From: Parachlamydia sp.
Lineage (GTDB): Bacteria; Chlamydiota; Chlamydiia; Chlamydiales; Parachlamydiaceae
Length of the DNA stretch: 5,107 nucleotides
Assembly (NCBI GenBank): GCA_021298935.1
Contig: JAJTHR010000200.1
Coordinates: 1-5,107 of the forward strand
Reading direction: 5' to 3'
The translations under genes and the position numbers were made by a program. The notes beneath the pieces are model-generated. The model made no database searches, was not told the origin of the DNA, and saw only the letters and a list, made by a program, of their open reading frames with translations. This document shows, one piece after another, positions 1-5,107 of this stretch (position 1 is its first letter; each line of letters begins with the position of its first letter).

Positions 1-841
1 ATTCCTCAAGACGGGTGATTACGGCTTGAGAATTCTCCAATGGATTATCCGATGCGCTTTCCTTCACTTTCAAATCGGGAAAATGTTCTTTAATGACTTC
101 AAGCACATCCTGAATGGAGCGTGCGTGGCCCGTTCCAATATTGACAATGCCATTTTTATTGGAAAGGGCCAGCCTGTAAAGGGCTTCTGCCACATCATCA
201 GCAAAAATAAAATCAAATCGCCCTTCCGTCCCGTAAGCCTGGATGGTTTCATTCCGGATAGCTGAACGGATAAAACGCGAAATCACATCCCTTGATCCGC
301 GGCCATACACTCTAAAAATGCGGCCGGAGATAAAATTGATTTGAGGAAGAAAGTGAGAAAGAAATTGCAATTCCAACTCATGAAAAAATTTAGCCCCTCC
401 ACACGTATTTCTAGGACGAGTGGGACTGTCTTCTTCAAGCGGATGGAAATGTCCGCCTAAATAGAGCTGCGGATCGTAAATTAAATAACTTGAGGCAAAG
501 ACAACTGTTTTTAATGAAGGTCCAATTTTTAGAAGATCCATTAAGTGATGGCTTAAACGCACATTATGATGAAAATTTTCGGCGTAAAAAGAATAGGTTT
601 CTTCTGATCGCTCAAAGGTGGCAGCTAGATGAAAGAAAATTTCAGGATCAAAATCATTTATCTCTTGGGCACTTAATGTGTTCAAATCACCCTGACGGTA
701 TTTGACCTTTCCCATCCACTCTTTGGGACAGCTTTTCAGATCGCCCACCCATACGTCAGCACCCTCTCGAAGTAACAGGTCTGTCAAAGAGGTTCCAATC
801 ACCCCGGCCCCCCCGCTAATGAAAACCCGTTTATTTTTCAT
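1..841 (-). CDS. Extended SDR, NAD-dependent epimerase/dehydratase family (3' end off window)
   Basis: The reading frame opens at ATG 841 and stays open for 280 codons to the left edge, so the C-terminus is missing. The start follows a purine-rich Shine-Dalgarno (GGAG at 850-853 and AGGG at 846-849) inside the upstream gene, and the two genes overlap by 11 nt. A Rossmann nucleotide loop GGAGVIG lies at residues 10-16, with an acidic residue D34 after beta-2 that favours NAD. Other extended-SDR landmarks are GDL (51-53), HLAA (71-74), the Ser of the active site (S119), RIFRVYG (174-180), FADDVA (213-218) and NIGTG (234-238). This pattern matches nucleotide-sugar epimerases, dehydratases and reductases (GalE/RfbB-like fold), which are cytoplasmic. 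The substrate cannot be told. Oddly, the Y-x3-K active-site motif reads C147-G-G-A-K151, so the catalytic Tyr position is Cys. Family confidence is high; the exact reaction is unknown and may not be a standard epimerisation. Confidence 0.88.
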   Translation of the reverse strand, partial: MKNKRVFISGGAGVIGTSLTDLLLREGADVWVGDLKSCPKEWMGKVKYRQGDLNTLSAQEINDFDPEIFFHLAATFERSEETYSFYAENFHHNVRLSHHLMDLLKIGPSLKTVVFASSYLIYDPQLYLGGHFHPLEEDSPTRPRNTCGGAKFFHELELQFLSHFLPQINFISGRIFRVYGRGSRDVISRFIRSAIRNETIQAYGTEGRFDFIFADDVAEALYRLALSNKNGIVNIGTGHARSIQDVLEVIKEHFPDLKVKESASDNPLENSQAVITRLEE

Positions 842-1373
842 GCTGCCCTCTCCATTCGTCGATTAAAAACCCATGCAGGATGGAATCCATCAACTGACCT
901 CGCTTATACACGTGCTTCCTTAACACCCCCTCTTTCCGAAAACCAAAATTTTCTAAGATTTCTATATGGTTTTGTCGAAAAGCAAATGTTTCAGTAAACA
1001 GGCGTTGCATATCCAAATTGTTGAATGCCAATTGCGAAAGAAGGTTTAAAAATTGCGTAAAATCGCGGCTATAATATTTTTCGTCAGTACGGGAAGTGGA
1101 GAGCAAAAAAGAGACCTCTGCTCTTTTGGCCTCCCAATCGACATTGGTCAATCCCCCATAGCCGATGCAAGTGTTTCGGTAAAGAAAGCTTAAAAGGTAT
1201 TGGCTTGGAAAATCCATCGAAAAAGCGGGCAGGATGAATCTCGTATAATAGTCCCTCTGTTCCTCTTTTGTAATGGCTTTTTTTTGCCTTAAGATTTCCA
1301 TTTGATCATTACGCCATTGGCGGATCAATTCAATATCCTGTTCTCGTAAATGGACTAATTGGTAATCATTCAT
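831..1373 (-). CDS. GNAT-family N-acetyltransferase (RimJ/PseH-like), 180 aa
   Basis: This is a complete 180-residue protein, normal for a single-domain acetyltransferase that uses acetyl-CoA. The N-terminal [14 protein letters not shown] (residues 9-22) is the typical opening of the RimJ/PseH-like branch. The C-terminal part carries the equivalent of the NxxA helix (N135-H-I-E), the GFRKEGVLR segment (144-152) and an EW near the end (173-174), all characteristic of this group. The acetyl-CoA pyrophosphate loop, usually Q/R-x-x-G-x-G/A, is poorly conserved around residues 95-105 (KYYSRDF) and lacks the glycines. ATG 1373 overlaps the stop of the upstream gene by 8 nt, and no Shine-Dalgarno is visible before it, so translation is probably coupled to that gene. 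Members of this branch acylate protein N-termini or amino groups of nucleotide sugars. The SDR next door makes an amino-sugar substrate attractive, but this is inference. A ribosomal-protein or antibiotic target is not excluded. Confidence 0.86.
   Translation of the reverse strand: MNDYQLVHLREQDIELIRQWRNDQMEILRQKKAITKEEQRDYYTRFILPAFSMDFPSQYLLSFLYRNTCIGYGGLTNVDWEAKRAEVSFLLSTSRTDEKYYSRDFTQFLNLLSQLAFNNLDMQRLFTETFAFRQNHIEILENFGFRKEGVLRKHVYKRGQLMDSILHGFLIDEWRGQHEK
846..853 (-). promoter_or_regulatory. Internal Shine-Dalgarno for the SDR gene
   Basis: Reading the minus strand, GGAGAGGG precedes ATG 841 by four bases (AGGG) to eight bases (GGAG). It lies inside the 3' end of the acetyltransferase gene. 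The SDR can therefore recruit its own ribosomes as well as being coupled through the 11-nt overlap. Confidence 0.65.
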
Positions 1374-4101
1374 GTTCTATTTTTTTGACGACGCGTATGA
1401 TATAGGGGTCATTTGTAGGAGCCATTTCAAAGCCTAAATGGTTGCAAATTTTTAGCATGCCTTCATTTTCTTCCAAAATGTAAGCTTCGATTTCTTTGAT
1501 TTTCTCTAATTTAGCAATTTCAATCAATTGTTTGACAAGGGTTGTTCCAAGACCCAGATGTTGAAAGGCATCCACGATGGCCAGCCTAAACTGTGCATAG
1601 CGTGTACCGGGAATCTTGGAAAGCCTTCCAATGCCTACAATTTCTTTTTCTTCCTTTATCTCCACTTCGCCGACAATCGCCCATTCTCTGTCGTAATCGC
1701 TAAAACAAATTTTTAAAAGGCGGTCGTGCGCCACCCTCTCATCCAGGCGGATGAATTCAAAATAGCGCTGCCTGACACTATTGTCTGATAGCTTATGATG
1801 AAAGCGCACCAACAACGGCTCATCTTCGGGTTTGATCGGCCGAAAACAAATGGGCATCCCATTTTTCAGCTGCGTTTCCACAATATAATTGGAAGGGTAG
1901 GGGCGAATCGCCAATTTGGGAAGCTGTTTGTCATGCAATGTCAAATCATGCAGCACAATGCGTGCATCGAGTGCAATTAGTCCCTCTTGCCCTGCAAGCA
2001 AGGGATTAATATCGCATTCTTTAATCCTTTTATTTTCAACGACCATGTGTGAAAAACGAATTAGAATATCTTCCAGCAGCTCAATGTCAATGCTTTTACG
2101 CCCCCTCGTCCCCAAAAGAGCCTGATAAATTTTCGTCTTTTGAATCAGCTGCTTTGCCAAATTGCGCGTCAAAGGAGGAATGCTTAAGGCGCGGTCTTTA
2201 AATATTTCAACCAGCTGCCCTCCCATTCCAAATAATATGACGGGACCGAATTGAGGGTCGGTCGAGCTTCCCAGAATCAGTTCGACACCATCTTTTTGCC
2301 TGATCATTTTTTGGACGGTAACCCCGTCGAAATAGCGCTCCCCTTTTTTTTCAGCCACATTTTGAAAAATACGCTTAAAGCCCTTTTCGACCTCTTCTTT
2401 GCTATGCAGGTTCAAAAGAACACCCCCCACATCAGTTTTGTGGGTAATTTCTTTGGAAAATAACTTTAAAACAACCGGGTAACCAATGGCCTCAGCCTGC
2501 AAGGCAGCCTCCTCAGAAGTTTTCGCAATATGGGTCTTGACGATCGGGATTCCATAGAGTTCAACCAATCGTTTGGACTCCACCTCGTCTAACAGGGTGC
2601 GCCCCTCTTCTTTTGCCTCTCCGATGATCTCTTGCGCAAATTTGGCAGGACTCCTTTCTTCATCAAGACCGGCCGTTGGAGTTTCATACAGCCATTGCAA
2701 TTCTCTATGATAATGCCACATTTTGGCAAACGTCTTGGCGGCATCATCCGGATAGGCGAAGACAGGCACGCCGGCCTTGGCAAGCAGCCCGGCCCCTTCC
2801 TCGACACTCTTTCCCCCCATCCAACTGGCCAGCAATGGTTTTTTGGATTGTGAAAAATGAGCCGTGCGCCGGGCTGTCTCTTCCGGATTTGTCATATCCT
2901 GAGGAGATAGGATGACTAAAATCCCTTCCGTTTCTTCCTCTTCCTGCAAGGCCTCCAACGTTTTTTCATACCGCTCAGGGGTTGCATCGCCTAAAATATC
3001 AATCGGATTGCTATGGCTCCAGGCGGCCGGCAAAAAGCTGTCGAGTTTGTCGATAAGGGAGGGACTCAAAGAGCCAAGTTTCGCTTGGTTCAACACGGCA
3101 GCATCTGTTGCCAGAACTGCCGGGCCACCTGCATTTGTGACAATCGTCAAACGGGGTCCTTTGGGAAGGGGCTGGCGGGCCAAAACAGAAGCCATGCTGA
3201 AAAGCTCGGCAATGCTATCGACGCGCAAAACCCCTATTCTTTCCAAAGCCGCATCAAATACTTCATCGCTGCCCGAAAGCGAGCCCGTGTGGGAAGCCGC
3301 CGCAATAGCCGCCGCCTGGCTGCGGCCGGCCTTAATGACAATGATTGGTTTTTCCAGGGCGACTGCGCGTGCCGCCGTCATGAAAGAGCGGGCATCGCCG
3401 ACTGTTTCCATATAAAGAAGCAGGCTTTTAGTCGACGGATCGTTTCCAAGATAGTCGATCAGGGTTCCCCAATCGACATCCGCCATCGAGCCAATTGATA
3501 CGAAGGCGCTAAAACCTATTTTTTCTTGAAGGCTCCAATCAAGAACCGCTGTACACATGGCCCCGGACTGGCTGATAAAAGCGATTTGCCCCGGAAGCGC
3601 CATCCCCTTGGCAAATGTGGCATTGAGGCCGGCATGGGGATTCATGACTCCAAGACAGTTAGGGCCGATGATTGAAAGGGAGCCCCTGCGGGCAATCTCA
3701 ATCATTTCATCCTCGAGCTTTTGCCCCTCCGTTCCAAGCTCCTTAAATCCCGCCGAAATGACGATGGCTGTTTTAACGCCTGCCTCCACACATTCTTTTA
3801 TAATTCCCGGCACTGTGGCTGCCGGAGTGACAATGATCGCCAAATCAATAGCTTCCGGCAGCGACCCGATTGAAGGAAAGCACCGCAACCCTAACACTTG
3901 CTCACGTTTTGGATTAACCGGATAAATCCGTCCTTTAAAAGGAGCAGATAATAGGTTAAGGAGCAGAGTGCGTCCGACGGCTCCCTCGGAATCCTTAGCA
4001 CCAATGACTGCAATTGTTTGCGGTTGAAAGAGAGCATCAAGCCGCTGAGGATAGCGATGGATGTAGTTTTGAAAAGGATCTTTCCTTGAATCCGGCTGCA
4101 C
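1366..4101 (-). CDS. Fused NDP-forming acyl-CoA synthetase / GNAT acetyltransferase (Pat/PatZ-like), 911 aa
   Basis: This has the architecture of the bifunctional Pat/PatZ (YfiQ) protein acetyltransferases, and at 911 aa is close to their usual length of just under 900. In order: a CoA-binding Rossmann domain (about 27-125, AVIGAKD at 31-37); succinyl-CoA-ligase-like domains (about 145-475) with IGPNCLG (145-151), ISQSG (176-180) and SHTGSL (270-275), whose His271 is the phosphorylated residue of ADP-forming acyl-CoA synthetases; an ATP-grasp domain (about 500-720) with HKTDVGG (554-560) and CDINPL (696-701); and a C-terminal GNAT domain (about 750-905) with the acetyl-CoA loop QHLGLG (847-852). 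The start is GTG, supported by GGAGG six bases upstream. Synthetases of this type interconvert acyl-CoA and acid plus ATP; Pat enzymes acetylate lysines, classically of acetyl-CoA synthetase. Here the synthetase His is kept, but the Glu of the Pat AEFAV segment reads Gln837. It heads a three-gene operon. Family and layout are secure; which activity survives is not. Confidence 0.95.
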   Translation of the reverse strand: MQPDSRKDPFQNYIHRYPQRLDALFQPQTIAVIGAKDSEGAVGRTLLLNLLSAPFKGRIYPVNPKREQVLGLRCFPSIGSLPEAIDLAIIVTPAATVPGIIKECVEAGVKTAIVISAGFKELGTEGQKLEDEMIEIARRGSLSIIGPNCLGVMNPHAGLNATFAKGMALPGQIAFISQSGAMCTAVLDWSLQEKIGFSAFVSIGSMADVDWGTLIDYLGNDPSTKSLLLYMETVGDARSFMTAARAVALEKPIIVIKAGRSQAAAIAAASHTGSLSGSDEVFDAALERIGVLRVDSIAELFSMASVLARQPLPKGPRLTIVTNAGGPAVLATDAAVLNQAKLGSLSPSLIDKLDSFLPAAWSHSNPIDILGDATPERYEKTLEALQEEEETEGILVILSPQDMTNPEETARRTAHFSQSKKPLLASWMGGKSVEEGAGLLAKAGVPVFAYPDDAAKTFAKMWHYHRELQWLYETPTAGLDEERSPAKFAQEIIGEAKEEGRTLLDEVESKRLVELYGIPIVKTHIAKTSEEAALQAEAIGYPVVLKLFSKEITHKTDVGGVLLNLHSKEEVEKGFKRIFQNVAEKKGERYFDGVTVQKMIRQKDGVELILGSSTDPQFGPVILFGMGGQLVEIFKDRALSIPPLTRNLAKQLIQKTKIYQALLGTRGRKSIDIELLEDILIRFSHMVVENKRIKECDINPLLAGQEGLIALDARIVLHDLTLHDKQLPKLAIRPYPSNYIVETQLKNGMPICFRPIKPEDEPLLVRFHHKLSDNSVRQRYFEFIRLDERVAHDRLLKICFSDYDREWAIVGEVEIKEEKEIVGIGRLSKIPGTRYAQFRLAIVDAFQHLGLGTTLVKQLIEIAKLEKIKEIEAYILEENEGMLKICNHLGFEMAPTNDPYIIRVVKKIEHE

Positions 4102-4107
4102 GTAAAT

Positions 4108-4112
4108 CCTCC
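4108..4112 (-). promoter_or_regulatory. Strong Shine-Dalgarno deciding a GTG start
   Basis: On the minus strand GGAGG sits within GGGAGGA, six bases before GTG 4101. It is a near-perfect match to the anti-Shine-Dalgarno. No ATG lies nearby in the same frame upstream before a stop, so it fixes the GTG as the start of the synthetase/acetyltransferase gene. Confidence 0.85.
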
Positions 4113-4181
4113 CTATCCTGCTTATTTTGTTTCTGATATGTACAGTTTTTTAAATCAAAATGAAATACATTTTTGCACATT

Positions 4182-4186
4182 AGGAG
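4182..4186 (+). promoter_or_regulatory. Shine-Dalgarno for the RNB remnant
   Basis: AGGAG lies four bases before ATG 4191. It shows that the ancestral gene began at this ATG, not at a TTG further upstream in the same frame, and that translation initiation may still work although the gene is broken. Confidence 0.6.
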
Positions 4187-4190
4187 ACCC

Positions 4191-4546
4191 ATGGATACAA
4201 AGGATCTCACCGAATTAGCTGAAATCGCCATGCATGAGAAGGGGTTTTGGACGACTTTCTCAAATGAAGCACTCGAGGCAGCCGAGAAACAGCCCTCCTT
4301 TTTTACAATGCCTCTTTTTGCTCCTATCAAATTTACTATGCTTTGGTGCACAGCCATGCCAAGCTTAGCTATAACAGCGTCTCCCCCTGGCTGGAGCAAA
4401 AGAGCCGTTTGCCTCAAGCCCTGGAAAAAAACCTGAGCTCGCTGAAAACCTTTTTCCCTTTGGAAGCTTTAGATAATCCAAGCAGCAATGCCATAGCTTT
4501 TAAGGATATAAAGAAAAAATTTGACTTCAAATTGGCAGCCTATTAA
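4191..4546 (+). pseudogene. Remnant of an RNB-family (RNase II/R type) exoribonuclease: core deleted, frame changed, 3' end lost
   Basis: The frame from ATG 4191 encodes LTELAEIAMHEKGF followed by FSNEALEAAEK. This resembles the lead-in of compact RNB ribonucleases (an AxxAMxERGFxxxFxxEALxE pattern) just before their catalytic domain. The frame then becomes meaningless and stops at about 4435. From about 4331 a different frame gives IYYALVHSHAKLSYNSV, then SPWLEQ and, later, NAIAFKDIKKKFDF, ending with TAA at 4544-4546. These match RNB segments that lie after the catalytic Asp cluster (E. coli RNase R has a comparable AVMSSHARLTYTKV and GGISFE region). The Asp-rich active site that should sit between the two pieces is absent, so a deletion of very roughly 100-plus codons with a frame change is inferred, with its junction near 4297-4336. 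Everything after the FDF segment is also missing. It cannot encode a working nuclease. The identification is by memory of the family, not by search. Confidence 0.7.
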
Positions 4547-4579
4547 CATTTTTTCTTTAACAATTCTTGCTGGTGATGA

Positions 4580-5095
4580 ATGTCTAAAATCGCTTCAATC
4601 GAAGACATAATAAAAAAAACAGAAGAACGTATAAAACAATTGGGCATTAGCCCTAAAAAGGAAAAATATAAACATTTGATTTTACAAGAGGCGGAAAAGT
4701 ACTCATTAACAGAAAATCAAGTGAAAAAACTTGGACAACATATTGGTATTAAATGGATAGCACCTCCTTATTTTGCAATAGCATGGAAACCTTCTTTATG
4801 TAAAATTTACATGAGCGTTAAGTATACTAATCCAAATAATCCGCAAGAATTTATTGTGATTATTTCTTCTAAATCATTATTTGGAATTAAATCGATTCTC
4901 CATCATACCCCAAATGGCTATCTTGATAAGTCTTGGTTGGCTGTGTTCAGATATTCGACCAGTTACCAGCCAACAGCCCTTACCTCACCATTCTCTAAAT
5001 CATCAGACAGCCTCTTTGAGCTCCCATGGATTTTTTTCTTTGGCGTCCCAGGGATACATACATTCATGACTAGAGATTCAAATAAATTTTCGTGA
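4580..5095 (+). CDS. Hypothetical protein, AT-rich ORF with a composition break near its end
   Basis: I do not recognise this 171-residue product. The start at ATG 4580 has a passable Shine-Dalgarno (GGTGA at 4572-4576) with a tight three-base gap. Residues 1-60 are strongly charged and predicted helical (many Lys, Glu and Gln). Residues 61-118 look like a small beta-rich soluble domain, with no signal peptide and no clear membrane segment. From about residue 119 the protein becomes rich in Ser, Pro, Thr and Phe without charge pattern, and the DNA shifts from about 30% G+C (4621-4920) to about 43% (4921-5040). The tail may therefore be out-of-frame or foreign sequence joined to a truncated gene. 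It sits 33 bp after the broken RNB gene on the same strand. It could be a real accessory gene, a truncated gene, or partly spurious. Confidence 0.4.
   Translation: MSKIASIEDIIKKTEERIKQLGISPKKEKYKHLILQEAEKYSLTENQVKKLGQHIGIKWIAPPYFAIAWKPSLCKIYMSVKYTNPNNPQEFIVIISSKSLFGIKSILHHTPNGYLDKSWLAVFRYSTSYQPTALTSPFSKSSDSLFELPWIFFFGVPGIHTFMTRDSNKFS
4937..4973. repeat. Short inverted repeat (7-bp arms)
   Basis: TTGGCTG at 4937-4943 pairs with CAGCCAA at 4967-4973 across a 23-base loop. No T-run follows, so it is not a rho-independent terminator. It lies right at the composition break in the unknown ORF and could mark an element end, or be chance. Confidence 0.25.
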
Positions 5096-5107
5096 TCATT
5101 ACCAAAA

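Larger units (their letters stand above)
4102..4190. promoter_or_regulatory. Divergent promoter region between the two transcription units
   Basis: This 89-bp AT-rich gap separates two genes that start in opposite directions, so both promoters should lie here. On the plus strand TTGTTT (4127-4132) and TTAAAT (4150-4155) are 17 bp apart and could be -35 and -10 boxes. On the minus strand TTTCAT (4165-4160) and TACATA (4142-4137), also 17 bp apart, are a poorer match. The candidate boxes overlap, so the two promoters might interfere with each other. The location is well supported by gene layout; the exact boxes are guesses. No operator palindrome stands out. Confidence 0.4.

Noticed and set aside
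70..265. Separate small genes on either strand near the left edge
   Set aside because: The minus-strand frame is an internal part of the SDR reading frame, and the plus-strand frame is its shadow.
2912..3498. Two long plus-strand open frames (167 and 161 codons) inside the synthetase gene
   Set aside because: They lie antisense to a strongly conserved coding region of higher G+C, where stop codons are rarer in other frames. Their translations show no recognisable motif.
4297..4345. Programmed frameshift (T6 run at 4299-4304) rejoining the two RNB frames
   Set aside because: A slip would restore the frame but not the missing catalytic core, and the 3' end is lost too. Deletion and decay explain the picture better.
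4037..4417. Minus-strand open frame of 126 codons spanning the intergenic gap
   Set aside because: It runs across the start of the synthetase gene, its strong Shine-Dalgarno and the RNB remnant. It has no recognisable domain and is most likely a chance open frame.
4547..4579. Terminator after the RNB remnant
   Set aside because: The stretch has a T-run but no stable GC-rich hairpin before it.
4881..5069. Alternative 62-codon plus-strand frame, and minus-strand frames over 4900-5090, as a transposase fragment
   Set aside because: The minus strand has several stops, and no frame shows a transposase motif such as DDE residues. I could not support an insertion-sequence call.

Overview
The window reads as bacterial chromosome with moderate G+C. 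It has two halves that diverge from a short intergenic region at about 4102-4190. Nothing in it fixes the taxon. The gene types (Pat/PatZ-like protein, compact RNB-type ribonuclease, nucleotide-sugar style SDR) occur widely in Gram-negative bacteria, including environmental Chlamydiae and similar host-associated groups. That last placement is only a weak inference from the feel of the RNB remnant.

Left part, minus strand (4101 down to 1): three genes with overlapping ends form a tight operon. The first is a 911-residue fusion of an NDP-forming acyl-CoA synthetase and a GNAT acetyltransferase (Pat/PatZ/YfiQ architecture). It starts at a GTG behind a very strong Shine-Dalgarno. Its stop overlaps by 8 nt the start of a 180-residue RimJ/PseH-like GNAT acetyltransferase. 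That gene in turn overlaps by 11 nt the start of an extended short-chain dehydrogenase (nucleotide-sugar epimerase/dehydratase type), which runs off the left edge after 280 residues. The overlaps suggest coupled translation. The last two genes look like sugar-modification enzymes. The first makes or uses acyl-CoA, so a shared acyl-CoA / acylated-sugar theme is possible but unproven.

Right part, plus strand (4191 to 5107): a gene start with a good Shine-Dalgarno opens what I read as the wreck of an RNB-family exoribonuclease. The N-terminal lead-in is present, the catalytic core is missing, the reading frame changes, and a later RNB segment follows in the new frame before stopping at 4546. Next comes an AT-rich 171-codon ORF of unknown function, about 30% G+C over most of its length. 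Its last ~55 codons change abruptly in composition (about 43% G+C) and amino-acid character, as if two unrelated sequences were joined. This half looks like an eroding or rearranged region.

Points most worth following up: a Cys in place of the catalytic Tyr in the SDR; a synthetase domain that keeps its phospho-His while its fused GNAT domain carries Gln where Pat enzymes have Glu; and the RNB remnant next to a chimeric-looking ORF.
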